From Petaurus breviceps papuanus (lineage: Eukaryota; Chordata; Mammalia; Diprotodontia; Petauridae): a DNA stretch of 64,000 nt. The position numbers and the translations under genes were made by a program. Shown here piece by piece: positions 11,201 through 26,200 of this stretch (positions within the stretch are counted from its first letter, which is position 1; every line of letters starts with the position of its first letter). The notes beneath the pieces were generated by a model, which worked only from the letters and a program-made list of their open reading frames with translations, was not told the DNA's origin and ran no database searches. The stretch is taken from contig JAMXIF010000031.1 in assembly GCA_028583685.1 (NCBI GenBank), positions 505,001 through 569,000 on the forward strand, written 5' to 3'.

Positions 11201-14200
11201 GGATAGGGCAGCCAGGGCCTGAGGCACTCCCTCTTACCATTTCCCCGACCACAGTTGTGCTGAGAGTGGGGAGACTTGGCTTTTGCTGCTGCCTCGCTGT
11301 GTGACCTTGGATGAATTGGCACACTCTCTGGACTTCAGGTTCCTCTGCTGTTAAGTGGAGAGAATAATGCCCATCCTGCCTATGTCAGAGGGGTGTTGTG
11401 AAGAGATAATGGGACAGCAGATGGGAAAGTACTGTGAAGAGTCATAGAACATCAGAAATGGAAAGGACCTCAAAATCTAATCTTCCCCGTCTACTAGATG
11501 AGGACACTGACTTTAAATCACTCCTAGGTGGTGCCAGTACTCTTTTCTTACCCCCTCCCCTGGGGGGAAGGCAAGGCAATTGGGGTTAAGTGACTCGCCC
11601 AAGGTCATACAGCTAGTGAGTGTGTCAAGTGTCTGAGGTCGGATTTGAACTCTGGTCCTCCTGACTCCAGGGTTGGTGCTTTATTCACTGCGCCACCTAG
11701 CTGCCCCAATATTCTTTTCACTATATAGTAGGCTGCCGTTAAAAGTATCAGGTATTAGATATATGTTCTCTATTATCTAGAGATACAAGAGGAAGAAATG
11801 CTTTTTCTTCTGTCACTCCAGATCTGTCTTTGCAAAGCTAGGAATGGAGACAAGGAGGGAGATAGGGTTAACCACCCCCTCTCTTTTTATCTCCCCTTGT
11901 CCAGGGCTGAGCCTGCAGTGGCCAGGGGACTGGCTGGTGCTGTCTGGTGGTTTGGGTGTGGTAGTGAGGATGGACAGGGCTGGTTCTGTCTCACTCACTG
12001 TTGACCATGAACTCCAGGGGCAAACTAGGGGCCTTTGTGGGCTCTACAATGGCCAACCTGAGGGTAAGGGGTGCAGGGATAGAATGAGTGGGGAGGTAGG
12101 GAGAAGAGGTGGGGCGTGAATTGGAAAGAGAACCTGGAGGGGAGAGATGCAGATAAAGCTGGAGGCTGAAGGCTCCCTCCTTGAACTCCCATAGATGATT
12201 TCCTGGAGCCTGATGGGGGGCAAGCTATATTAGCTGCCACTTTTGGCAATTCCTGGAAGTCCCCTGACTCAGAGGTGAGAGTTCTTATCCTTGATCCCAG
12301 ACCTTCTCCCCTCCACCAACTCCCTTTACCCCTCTGGGCCTAGCTCTTGGGATACCATCAGCCCTGTTTTCTCCACAATCCTCTTCCTCCTTCTCTCACT
12401 CCCTAGAACTGAGACATTCTTCTATCCCCCAATCCCACTGTGCCATCAGTAGCAGGTTTTGGTTCCTGGCATTGTATCTAACAGGGTAATCTAGGAATGA
12501 GTTCTGCACCAGTCAGTTCTACACTACATGGAGTTGACTAACAAAGGGTGGCTGGCTATTGGAACAGTCAACTATTTAGCTGACTGCAAAACCAGATGCT
12601 GCTAAACTTTCTGCTCCTGGCTCCTTTGCTGTCCCGTGACGTTTCTCCTTCCCTAGTTGTATTCTCTCTATTTTGTCTTCTCATATTTAGAGAAATTCTG
12701 GGCTGGTGGGGTGAGATGCCCAGGAGAGAGACTGGCATTCCTAGGCCTCATTCAAAAGGGGCCTGCCTCCCTCCACCCTCTACCAGCCTCACTTTCTTTC
12801 CCAGCCTGGGTGCCTGGATGCAGTGGAAGCAGCTCGAGGCTGCATGAGCTCCTCGAATAACGTGGAGGCAGGTATGGGTGCAGGGGTGCTGCAGGCTGAA
12901 GCTCAAGACGTCTGTCACCAGCTGCTGGAGGGTGTCTTCAGAGAGTGTCATGTCCAGGTGCCAAGGCTTGGGTCGGGAGCAGCAGGGAGGGTTTGGAGAT
13001 TAATAAGAGAACCATCATGGCTACTATGATAATGACCATGACCCTCCTTCTGCCCCTTTTATTGATGGGGAAATGGAGGCTCAGAGAACTTAAGGGTCAG
13101 AGAACTTGTCCAGGGTCACACAACTAGTAAAGGTCTTGAACCAAGTCTTCCTGATTCCAACATACTACGTCCCACACTCCACTACCTCCCTCCCCTGGGA
13201 GCTATGCTAACTGCCCCCAGACTCAGCTTGTTGGCTAGGATCTTTACACCTCTACTTTTTTTCTACCCAAGAACCATTTCTCCCTTTGCGGGGGGTTCCC
13301 TAATTGTGAGGCAAGAATTTCTCCTTAATTTGACGCAATGGATGGAATGATCTCCTCAAGGGAAGGCACTGTTTGTTTCTGTGTGGTGTATGCAGCAATT
13401 AATAAATGCTTGTGCAATTCAATTGAAAACAATCAAACCAAAACTAGGAGAGGAAGCCTGGGCTATAAGGAAGAGCTCTGACTCCTTAGTTATGGTTTTG
13501 CCTCTCCCTATGTGGCCTTGGGAAGATTGTACCTCTGGGCTGGAGGTTTAGACTAGACATTTTTTAGGGTCCTGCCAGTGCTGGAAATACACGATTCTCT
13601 GAGTCAGGGACTGGGGTGGAGGCAGTAGAGAACAGAGAGCCAGAAAAGGGCATGGCTGAGGGCTGGGAGAGGGCAAGGGACAGTATCATGGGCTTCTGGC
13701 TTACTGCTCCTCCTCTTTCAGGTTCCCCCAAGCGGCTTCCATGAAGCTTGCCTCTTTGCCTACTGTGAGGCAGGCGGTGGGCAGGCAGGGAGGCGGGAGG
13801 CGGTGTGTGCTACATTCGCCAGCTATGCCCGTGATTGTGCTCAGCATGATGTCTTCATCCCTTGGCGGAAGCCTGGCTTCTGTGGTATAGTTTCTACTCT
13901 TTTTCTTCACCAGGATCCCCTCCCCCACTTTCCCATCTCCTACAGCATTGGGTCATACACATAGGCATAGGGCTACACCTGGACCTTGTCCCTTACAGGC
14001 ACTGTCATCACTAGACCACAGATGACCTTTTACCCACTTGGACCCCTGTACACCATGAATATCTTTCTGGTGGTCATCAGTTCAAAAGGCAGACCCAGCT
14101 GGAACATTGCCACTGTTCCCATCTGGGCATCAGCAGGCCCATTCTAGGCATGTTTCAGCTTCCATACTTCCCACTGTTCTCTCTGGCCCTGAGATTGTAC

Positions 14201-17200
14201 CTGGTGTGGGGAGGGAGGGAGAGAATGTTATCTCTTGTACCTACTTGCATCACATCTTAAATGGCTTCTCCAGAGCTCCTTTGCCCAGGAGGACAGCTAT
14301 ACTCAGATTGCGTGTCATCTTGCCCACCCATCTGTGGGGCAGTGGGTGAGCATGAGGAGGGGCAGTGTCGAGAGGGCTGTGTGAGTGGCTGTGAATGCCC
14401 ACCAGGACTTTACAGAGACAACGACCTCTGTGTCCCTGCCATTGACTGCCCCTGCTACTACCACCACCAGCGCTATTCCCCAGGCAGCATGGTGTACCAG
14501 CTATGCAACCCATGGTGAGGCCCTGGGCATTCTCTCCTCCCTGACCGGTGTACAGGGGAGGGGCACTGACCAATCCCTTAATCTCCTTCTATGGACCAAT
14601 GACTTTTTCATCCTTGTGCACTTCCCTTTACGCCAATCCCCTGGTCCTCCAGATCGCCTCCCTCCCTCACATTCCTGCTTTGAGGTACCTTCAGAGTGAC
14701 CTCTGATCTCCCCATGGAGACCCTTAGTTTGCCCAGAGTAATTTACAACAATAAGAAATTTAATGGGGTAGCCATAATAATAGCTAAATTTGGATAACAC
14801 TTGACAGTTTGCAAAGCACATTATATAGATGGTATTATTTGAGTCTTACAACAACCCTCTGAGGCAGGTGCTATTATTATCCCCTTTTACACATGAGAAA
14901 ACTGAGGCTTAGAGAGGTTAAGGGACTTGTCCAGGGTCAGACAGCTAGGAAATATCTGAGATAGGTTTTGAAGTTGGGTCTTTCTAACTCTAGGTCCAGT
15001 GCTTCAACTGTTAAAGTGAAGGAAGGGAGGGATGGAAAAGGGCTCAGCCCAGCTCTGCTCCTACCTTCTCCTGGGACATGGTTGTTGATCTAACTTTCTA
15101 CTCCCCCCCCCCCCCTCCAGTGTGTGCCTAGAAGGCCGTTGGCATTGTTCCCAGAAACCTTGCCCAGCTGAATGTACAGTGGGTGGGGATGGGCACTACG
15201 TCACCTTCGATGGGCGGAGTTTCTTCTTTCAGGGCATCGGGGGCTGCCAGTACAGTCTGGTACAGGTGGGTATCAGAGGGGAACTGAAAGGAAAAGAAAT
15301 TCTTGGGAGAGGTTGGTGGTTTGGTAAATATTGTCTAAAAGTGGCCCTTGCCTACCCAGCTATGGTGAGGTGTTGATCATGAGAGCTGGGTTGCCAGGCT
15401 TGGGTACCTACCAGGTTGGGTAGGTGGGCACAGTCTCTGACCTGAGGAGGAAACAGAGAGACCCATGGAACTACTCTTTATTCTTTTTCCTGTCCCAGGA
15501 TTATTTGAAGGGTCAGCTGTTGATGGTACTAGAGCACGGGGTCTGTGAGGCTGGGAGCTGTCTCCGTGCCATCTCTGTCACCATGGGTGAAGTCTACATC
15601 CAGCTCCGGGACTCAGGTGCCTCTCACTCTGTCATCCTGTCTTCATATCTCCAGACCACTTCCTTTGCCTCCTGTCTCACCTAGCCCCACAACTCCTTCT
15701 CTCCCAGTCCTGAGGTCACCCAAACACTCAGCACGCTCCCTTCTTTACTCCCTTATCCCTAGCATTCCACACACACACTCCCATTCCCTTCTCTGTGTCT
15801 CAGGGGCCTCTTCCCCACAACAATGCTCTCTTTGTTCACAGGGGCCGTGCTGGTAGGCAGGCAAGAGGTGATATTGCCTTGGGCTGGACCTGGGGGTCTC
15901 AGCGTCCATCATGCCTCCTCTACCTTCCTCCTGCTTCGTGGGCCTGGTGTCTGGCTTCTTTGGGGTGTGCAGGAACCTGCTGCATACATTACCTTGGAGC
16001 CCCTCTATGCCCATCGGGTACATCTGGGTGAGGGGACCATGGCCCTGGGGAGATGCTAGACTCCCATGGGGGAGATACCACATTTTGGGAGGAGTTTTGA
16101 CAAACAGGAATGGGTGCAGAGGATAATGAGGTTCAGGAGACTGATACATGAAGAGAGGACTGGGAATATTTAGCCTGGATAAGACAGAACTTAGGGATGA
16201 GAAGCTTAGACATGGGAGAGACATTCAAGGTCATCTCTTCCAACTTCCTAATTTTATAAATGAGGAAGACACTGAGAGATGAGATGACTTGTCCAAGGTG
16301 GCACAGTATTAAGTTGCAGAGTCAGGATTTGAATCCAGATCCCTCAATTTCCAATCCAGCCCTTCTTCCAAGGGACTCTTAGGTTGAAGAGTCTGGCCTA
16401 TTCTGATTGGCCCAATGGGGGAGAACTAGGAATAATAGGTGGGAGGTGGTGAGAAGGGGCAGACTTTGGCTTGTTGTAAGGAAAACCTCCCTAACAATCA
16501 GAATTGACCTGAGGCAGTGTGGGTTGCTTCAGGAGGTTACTTATTGAAGGAGATATTTAAATGGAAGCTGTTACTTTTGAGGTGGGTTGTAGAGGGGTTT
16601 TTGGTTCAGTGCTGAGTTAGACGGGGTGGCTTCTGATCTCTCTCCCAGGTCAGAAATGCCACTTCTGAGTGTGAAGGATTCTGGGGAAGGGGAGGAGGGA
16701 TGGAAGGTCTCATGCTGACTTGCCTCTTCCTACTGGTGGTCTCAGGTGAGGGGTATGTGTGGAACCTTTACTTGGAACCAGCAGGACGACTTCCTGACTC
16801 CTGCTGGAGATGTGGAATCCAGCGTAGCTGCCTTTGCTGGCAAGTTCCAGCTGAGTGGGGAGGGTGCCTGCCGTTTGGGGGACCCCATTATCCCACTTAA
16901 TCCCTGCAGCACCCATGCTCAGCGCCGGCCCTATGCAGAAGCTGTCTGTGCCATTCTCCAAGGCCCAGCTTTCCAGGTACCCCAAGCACCAAGGCACTAT
17001 ACCATGGAGATGGTCACCAGCATCAGGGGATGTGCTGGTTGGGATGGTGGGAAGGAGTCTTGTGCAGGAGCTGACTCAGATCCTTACACCTTTTCCCCTC
17101 ATGCTCCCAGCCATGCCACAGGCTAGTGGAGCAAGAGCCTTATCAATTACGGTGCCTGTCAGCAATGTGTAGCTGTGCCCTGGGTCATGATTGCCTGTGT

Positions 17201-18978
17201 CCTGTGCTATCTGCCTATGCCCGCCACTGTGCCCGGGAGGGTGTGATCAGTCCCTGGAGGAACCAGACTCTGTGTCGTGAGTTTTGTTTCTGTCTACCTA
17301 ACTATTTCCCTGCGTTTCCTCTTTCCCCTTTCCCCTCAATGGAGAGCTGGTCCTACTTACTATTCTCCACCAGGGCGACCATCCTTTCCCAGAGGGATTG
17401 CTGTCCTTCCCCAGAATGACCTTTGTCCTTCATCTCCCTAGACTCTCTGCATATGGAGAACAGGGCAATTGGTGGTGTTTGAAGGCTGCCAAGGAGGCCT
17501 AGTTCTTCTACAATGCTACTTCTGACTTGTGTCCATATCCATCCTCAGCTGTCATGTGTCCGGCTGGTCAAGAGTACCAGGAATGTACCCTAGTGTGTGG
17601 CCAGAGATGTGGAGAGCCGGAGACCTGTGGGGAATTGGTGGGCTGTGTGGCTGGTTGCAACTGTCCCTCTGGCCTGCTGTGGGATCATGAGAGCCAATGT
17701 GTGCCCCCCAGCCTGTGTTCCTGCCAGCTGGGAGGCCAGTCTCATCCTCCAGGCAGCGTCACTTTGCAGGGATGCAATCGCTGGTGAGGACTGGATGTTG
17801 AGGGCCAAGGGAAAGGCTGGAGATGAAAGAAGGCTTAGTGTGAGAGGGGTCAGAGTAAGAGAGGCCTTCAGGGTGGGCCACAGGGGACAAGGGCGATAGT
17901 ATAGACACAAAACTATTTGCAAATGGTGCTAGATTTGTGGCATCAAATTTAAGGCAGCTGGCAAACCTGGGGGAGAGATCCAGACACCTAGATCACCATG
18001 GGGAAGATCCCAAAGCTGTGGCCTCATGGGTTCCTTAGTTGAGATTGTGGTAGCTGGAGAATGTGCAGGGACTGGGATTATTTGGGGGACAGCATGGTGT
18101 AGTACAAGGAACAAGGGACTCAGAGCCAGCTGTTGGCCTCTTAATGAACCAGGTCACCTTGGGCAGATGACTTAACCTCACCCAGTCTCAGTTTTGGCTT
18201 TGGTTAAATTGGGATGATTATAACTCTTACTACATACAGGATTTTTTGTTAGGATCAAATAGGAAAATGTATGTACTTTGTTAACCTTAATGGATTCATA
18301 TATATATATGTATACACACATACACATATGCACACATACACACATATAAATATCAAGCTAGATGGAATGTGGATAGAAATAAACTTGCCTGTGACTTTGG
18401 CCTGAGACACTTACTAACTATGTGTCCTGGGGCAAGTCACTTACCTGCTTTCTGCCTCAGTTTCCTTATCTCTGAATTGGGGATAATAACACTTACTTCC
18501 CAGGGTTTTTGTGAGGACCTAATGAGATAATCTTTGTAAAACTCCTTGCAAGCCTTAAAGTGTATGTAAATGCAGCTATTATTGTCATTGTTGGGGCCCA
18601 GAGGCTTTGGTGAAATACCTTCCTCTGGGTTGACCTAGCCTAGCCCAAATCCAGAATTTTGAGGATTCTTAATCCCTCTCCCTCTTCACCCTATTCAAAC
18701 CAATATTCTCTCTCAGGTCTGGGGTCCTGGGAAGGGTGGTGGCAATCCACTGTCCTGTGGTTAACAAACCCTTTTCTCCTCATCAAAATCGGGAACCCAA
18801 AGCTTCCTAAGGCAAAACTCCTGTCTCCTGCTCCCTTCTCCCTAACCTCCTCAACCAGCCCCAGCATGTTCCTGTCCCCCTGTGCCTTTTCCTTCCACTT
18901 GGCCTCTGGAAACCCTGCCCTATTGCTAACAAGTTGTCCCTAGTATTAGACCTCTTCAGGCACAACCTCCATCTTCCA

Positions 18979-19074
<96 letters not shown>

Positions 19075-20209
19075 GTCTATCTCTCTATCTAATCTATCAT
19101 CTATCTATCTAATCTGTCTCTATTTCTCTATCTATCCACACACCCATACACACTCACACCCACACACATATATGTACACACACATACACACATATATGCA
19201 TATATACAACCCATTCATTTATCTATCCACTGTCCATCCATCCATTATTTATTTATTTGTTTGTTTGTTTTGCCAATCAAACAAACTAGGTGGCACAGTG
19301 GAGAGAGTGCTAGGCCTGAAGCCAGGAAGATCTGAGTTCAAATGCCGCCTTAGACACTTCCTAGTTGTATGACCCTGGGCAGATCACTTAAACTCTGTCT
19401 CAGTTTCCTTATCTGTAAAGTGGGAACAATACTAGCACCTGCCCCCAGGATCGTCGTGAGGATCAAATGAAATAATGGCCACAATGTGCTGAGCACAGCA
19501 CCTGAGTAGGTGCTGCACAAATGTTAGCTATCATTATTATTATTCAGTTAACAAGCATTCATTTTCTTTCTTTCCCACCGACCTCCCATTTGAAAGAAAA
19601 AAAAAACAAAAACAAAAGCCAAATCCTTGCCAGGAATATGTCTAGTCAAGCAAAACAAATTCCCCCATTGACCAGACCCCCCAAAATGTCTCATTCTTCA
19701 CCCCGAATCTGTCACCTCCCTTCCTCATCAGTCCTCTGGAGCTACCCTGCTCAGCTCTCTGGTCAGAGTTCTTAAGTCTTTCCAAGTGGTTTGTTTTTAC
19801 ATTATTGCGTCCATTGTTCTGGCTCTGCTTACTTCTCTCTGCATTCATTCACATGAGCATTCCCAGGTTTCACTGAGAACCTTCCCTTTCATCATTTCTT
19901 ACCACACAATAATAGTTCATCACATTCATATGCTGTAATTTGTTCAGCCATTCCCCAATAGATGGACACCCCCTTTGTTTCCAGCTCTGTTCCACCACAA
20001 AAAGAGCTGCTATAAATATTTTTATATATGTGGGTCCTTTTCCTCTTTCTTTGATCTCTTTGGGGTATCATCTTTCTGTCTTGGAAACCTGACTCATGTC
20101 AGAAGATACTAGAACCTGGGCTATCCATTGTCTCAGTACCAGATGCATCTTCTTTCAAGTTCCCCTCCTGACACTTCCCTCTCATCACACACACACACAC
20201 ACACACACA

Positions 20210-20248
<39 letters not shown>

Positions 20249-23200
20249 ACACACATACACACTCAAACACAATATCATTAACACACTCATACACACATTC
20301 TCTTTCTCTCCCTCTCATACACACACTCATACTCTCTCTCATACACATACACACACATTCACACTCTCTCTCCCTCTCTCATACACACACACTCACATAC
20401 TCTCANNNNNNNNNNAGTGACAACTTCTCGGTCACTTCCTCTCCTTTTTTGGAAGTTCCTAGTCGCTGGCTCCCAGTCCTGCCCTAGATTCCAGCCCCTG
20501 TCCTTACACACTTAGGGGTTTCATAACTCATGTGCATGCCCTCTCCAGTGCCCTGACTTCCCCTTCATGAACCTCCTCAGCTGCCACATCCTTTCGCTAC
20601 AGCTCAGTCACACGCAGGACTGGTCATACCTCTGATCTCATCATCACCCACAGGCATTCTCAACTGAAGCTCAGGGAAGAGACAGATGGGCTGGATATAT
20701 TGATCTGGGAGTCATCTGCATGGGGATGATAATTAGACCCTTGGGAGCTGGTGGGATTACCAAGACAGTAGAAATATTAGCTATTATGGAAGGGGGGGGA
20801 CAAGGGAACGAGTATTTACTAAATTCATATCATGTGTCAGACACTGTGCTAAGCACTTTACAAATATCATTTCATTTGATGAGGTTAGTGATGTTATTAT
20901 TCCTGTTTTAGCCATTGAGGAAACTGAGGAAGATAGAGATTAAGTGACTTGCCCAGAGTCATAAAGCTAGGAAGTGTCCAACCCAGTGAGGTTGAATCTG
21001 AACTCAAGTCTTCCTGATTCGAAGCCTAGCACTCTTCTAAATCCATAGCATCACCTAGCTAGGGATTTGAGCTCTCTGTTTAATAAATGGTCTCCTGAAT
21101 ATTAAATTGAGATGGGGGTATCCTGTGTCCTTCCAGTTGTGTCTGAGGTGGGGCTGAGTGCTGGGATCCCCAAGACCAAGGCTGGATTCTGGATTCCTGA
21201 GTCTCCTATATCCATGTCAGAGATCTGGGCTCCTGTGTGATCAGGATTGGGAGATGCTTGGCTTTTCTGGCACAGGGGGCAGGGAGTGGGAGTTGGCATG
21301 GAATAGATTTAGTGAAATTGACTCTCATTCCATGCTGGCAAGTGTGTGCCAGGACAGAGGCATCTGGAACTGCACAGCTCATCATTGTGCCCCAGCAGTG
21401 GCATTCTGCCCTGGAGGGCGTGTGTATTCCCCGGGCTCTTGCCTCCTCACCTGTGACAGTCTTGGTGCTAATATCTCCTGTCCCACGGATGCTTCTGATG
21501 GCTGTATTTGCCCTCTGGGCACTGTGCTGCTGGTGAGTAGGGGAGAGGCCAGACAGAGAGGAGGTAGCCCCGGGGGTTGGCTCTGGTCTGCATCTGGGCC
21601 ATCATCTATGATGTTTGCCCTTTGGCCCCCAGGGCAAGTTTGACTGACAGGTGCTCTTTGGTCCTCCTCTTTTCCTGCCTAGGATGAACACTGTGTGCCC
21701 CCTGAACTGTGCCCCTGCAGACACAGTGGACAGCTGTACCCACCCAACTCAACTATCCAGGAGGACTGTAACACTTGGTAAGGCCTGGTCTCTGTCCCTC
21801 CATGATCTAGTGACCTCAGCTCCCATTGCCTGGGTGCAAGGCAGTTCCAAGGTAATGCCAAGGACATGCTGGGGACTCTCTCTGGATCTCAGTCAGGTCA
21901 GGGAGTACTTTGACTAGTCTCCTTGTCTCTGACATGTTTCTGACCTGACATGTTCTGACAGAACTGATTTAGCACTAGTGTTCCTAAGCCAATATCATAA
22001 CTTCCCGTGACTTTGACTCCATGCCCATAAGGCTAGGGACCCATGACCCTCTGACTTCATACTCTCCCATTGATCCCTTCTGCCTTTCCCCAATTCAGTG
22101 TGTGCCAGGGCCAACAGTGGCAGTGCACAGGTCACCAGTGCAGTGGACGGTGCCAGGCTTCGGGTGCCCCTCACTATGTGACATTTGATGGCCTGGCATT
22201 CACTTTCCCTGGGACCTGCGAGTATCTGCTGGTACGAGAGGTAGATGGGAGCTTTGCCATCTCTGCCCAGAACCTGCCCTGTGGGACCAGCGGCCTTACC
22301 TGCACCAAGGCCCTGACTGTTCGCCTGGGGAACACCATTGTGCATATGCTCAGAGGTGCCTGGGGTCAGGGAATGGGGGAGGGAGCAACTGGAAGGGCCA
22401 ACACTTCCTGAGGAGAGGGGAATGGGAGCAGAGGGTGGATGGTATCAGAGAGCAGAGCAGTCTTTGCCAGATGGGGAGCTGACAATCTAGGCTCTTCTAA
22501 CCTGGTCAGTGTTTGGGCCTCAACTGTCTCATCCATACCATAGGTAACAATATCCCCCCTGTTTGGGGCCCCAAAGATGATTTAGGACAGCCCCCACAAC
22601 ATCTTCCTGATGTCCCTAACTCTACAGGTCGGGCAGTGACAGTGAATGGAGTGAGTGTGCGCCCTCCCAAGATCTACACAGGACTCGGGCTGAGCCTGAG
22701 ACAAGTTGGTCTCTCCTTGTTGCTCACTGCTCGCCTTGGCCTTTCCTTGCTCTGGGATGGAGGTCAGGCCCCACTTTGGACCCCTGACCATAACCTCCAC
22801 TTGACCCTTAATTCTCAGTCTCTGAACTCCCATCCTCATTTAGGTTGGCCTCACCTCACTCTATAACAAATACATCACCTTCCCAGTTCAGGCTGATACT
22901 GAGGCCGAGGCTGGACCCCTGACCTCTGACTCCTATCTCTATCATTTTTCCCGCAGTTTTCTAGCCAGCTTGATTTCTGGGTGACAGCTAGAACCCTAAG
23001 CCTAGTTTTTTTTCCCTCTCAAGTAAATCTTGAGGAAGATTTGAGGAAGACTCCATCCTCCCTTTACAAAAGTCCTGTTGCCTGAAGTCAATCTCTTGCC
23101 TCTGGACCTCCTTTCCATGGGAAATCCAGAACTTTCTGTGGTCAAGTATCCCAACCTATTTCCATTAAAAAGCCCAACAATAATTCTTAGTGGTGCTTTG

Positions 23201-26200
23201 ACCTTTTGGTTTCATTGATACCATGAAGATCACAACTGCCATGTCTTAGTAGATGTCTCACTGATTTGCTTAAGGCTCAGAGACTTGCCTGCAGTCACAC
23301 AGGGGTCACCCTTGTCAGAAGTGAGACGACTTCTTGGTCAGTTCTTGACTTCAGGTCCCGTACTGGCAAAGCTTCCAGTGCCTGCCTGCCTCACCATTTC
23401 TCTCCTGCCCCTGATAAAGACTAGACTGCTCATTTTTAACCAGTCTCCCTGCTTGGCCTCTCCCCCCACCAGGCACACGGGTTATGGTACAGTTGGCACC
23501 CCAGTTCCAGGGCCGTGTGGCAGGGTTGTGTGGGGACTTTGATGGTGATGCCTCCAATGATCTTCGGAGCCGTCAAGGTGTCCTGGAGCCTACAGCTGAA
23601 CTGGCTGCCCACTCTTGGCGTCTCAGCCTCCTCTGCCCTGAGCCAAATCTTGGAGACGTGCCCCATCCCTGCACTGTAAGGGGGAAATGTGTAGAATCCT
23701 ATACTATCTATGGGATGAGAGGAAAAGAAGAGTCAGGAAGGCCTGAGGCTATGGGAGGGGGACATATCTAGGCATCATAGAAGGGGAAGTGAGTAGGAGG
23801 GGACACAGCTATGGCTTCTCTCTCCTTCCTTGTAGGTGAATGCCCACAGGGTTGTCTGGGCCCGGGCCCGCTGTGGGGTGCTGCTTCAGCCACTCTTTGC
23901 CCCTTGCCATGTGGAGGTCCCCCCACAGCAGCACTACGAGTGGTGTGTGTATGATGCTTGTGGGTAAGGAAGGGCTGAAATTTGGGGTGGGAAGGTCAGG
24001 TGAGGGTTGTCTCCGTATTTGGTGGGCTGGGGATCAGGTGCTGAGACCATCTCTCCGGCAGCTGTGACTCAGGAGGTGACTGTGAGTGTCTCTGTTCAGC
24101 TATTGCTACCTACGCAGAGGAGTGTGCCCGTCATGGGCACCACATGCATTGGCGCAGCCAGGACCTCTGCCGTGAGTGCCTTTTCCTCTTTCCTGCCTGT
24201 CATCTCTTACTCTGCTATCCTCCTGGGGTTGCTTCTTTCACCCAGGGCAGCCAGAACCACTCAGAATAACATTAGCATTGCTTAAGAATCCCTACTACTT
24301 ACTTACTCCCAGCATTCCCAAGTTTCAGGGCCTGTTGTGCCCAGACTGCCCAGTGCCAATCTATCCTGAGGCCCATTACTTCTAGTTCATCTAGTGTTCA
24401 TAGGTTCTCGTGACCCTGGGCTACTCTTACCTGGGTCTGCCTCTTATCTGTGCAGCTATACAGTGTGAGGGAGGTCAGGTCTATGAAGCCTGTGGCCCCA
24501 TCTGCCCTGCCACCTGCCAAAACCCTGGTCCTGAGCCTGTGTGGCATTGCCAAGCTGTGGCCTGTGTGGAGGGATGCTTCTGTCCTGAGGGCACTTTGCT
24601 TCATGGTGCGTGGGCCATGGGGCATAGGGCAGAAGGGATGGGCACCTCTTGTGGGAAGGAGGAGGGAGAATAATCAGAGTGTGGGGTGGGGGACAGCTCT
24701 GATCCTGGATAGCCTTAGTGTCAGGAGTGGGAATGGGCAGTAACGACTCTGGGCAGCTGTTCACTAGATGCTTGATCTGGGTGGGGGCACACTGCTCCCT
24801 GAATCAGGCTAGCTAGGGGAGATCTGGAACCTTGAGCAGGTTCCTTCCCTACACCATTTCTACATACTGGTCCTTCCTCAGGTGGGGTCTGTTTGGAGCC
24901 AGCTGCCTGTCCCTGTGAGTGGAGAGGCAGCTTCTTCCCATTGGGAACCATGCTGCAGAGGGACTGTGGGAACTGGTGAGTGTATGGGGGAAGCAGGAGG
25001 AGATGGGGTGAAATGGAGGTAGGGTAGAAATTGAGTCTTTGTGCCCATATGGAATTTCTGTGCTTCTCTCCCACCACTGACCTCACTTACTTCCTTAGCA
25101 CATGCCAAGCAGGAGAGTGGAACTGTGGGGAAGCAGGTTCCCAGTGTGGGGAGATGGTGCTGGAGTGTGCAGAGGGTGAAGTCCCATGCCAAGACAGTGG
25201 GTACTGTGTGCCCCAGGAATGGCTCTGTGACAACCAGGATGACTGTGGAGACGGCTCTGATGAGGAGGGTAGTTCTGTGTCTCTGTCTACATGCCTGCGT
25301 GTCTTCGTAAATGTCTCCAAATCTGTATGCTTGGTCATAGATACTCTTAGAGTACAGATTCCATCTGACCCCCATGCTCCTACTCCCAAGGGCTGTGAGT
25401 TTTGGAGACTTAGTCCTGAGCTTTGTGTATGTGTGTGCGTTTGGGGTGCGGAGAGGTGTTGTTGCATTAAGAGTAGAAAGGGCTAAGGTCTTTCTTGGAT
25501 GAAGGCTGGGGAACCCCTGTCTCAGGGGCAGGGGGCCTGACTTTGAGATCTCAGTGGCCCTCTGTGTACAGGCTGTGCCCCTCTGGGCTGTGGAGAGGGG
25601 CAGTTCTCCTGTGGTGAAGGCCGTTGTCTACCTTTGTCACTGCACTGTAATGGAAGAGATGACTGTGGAAACGGGGCAGATGAGCACGGCTGCCCATGCC
25701 GCGTGGGGTTCCTGCCCTGTGCTGATGGGCAGTGCCTGCCCCTGGCCCAACTTTGTGATGGGCATCCTGACTGCCCAGATGGTGCTGATGAGGAGTCCTG
25801 CCTGGGTAAGTTCCATTTTTTCCAGTCTTTCAGCTCCATTCCACTGGGTACACCCTATTTGCTGCCCTAGGTACCAATCCATTTCCTAGGTCCTCTTTTT
25901 CCTATGGGCACCATCTCTTCCAGTGTTCCAAAATAGCATAAGACCCTACCTGTTTTACTTTTCCCATGATGCCTATCCAAAGGTTGGTACCTATTATATA
26001 AATATGTGATCTTCTTTGGCAGGGGCCCCCCATAGGTCATCCTTTGCTCCAGAGCTCACATATTCAGAGGGGTATGCATAGTATGAACTGAATGGACAGA
26101 ATGGCCATAGTTCATTCCTTCTTTGGCCACAGGATGGATGAACTGTGGCCCTGGGGAGGTGCCCTGCTTGGATGGAACCTGTGTTGGCACTTCCCAGCTA

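Noticed and set aside
16018-16027. Donor gtgagg at 16028 as the main end of exon 14
   Set aside because: It would add 10 nt and shift exon 15 out of frame.
18980-19134. CRISPR-like periodic array
   Set aside because: Simple TCTA/TCTG tetramers without spacers in a vertebrate genome.
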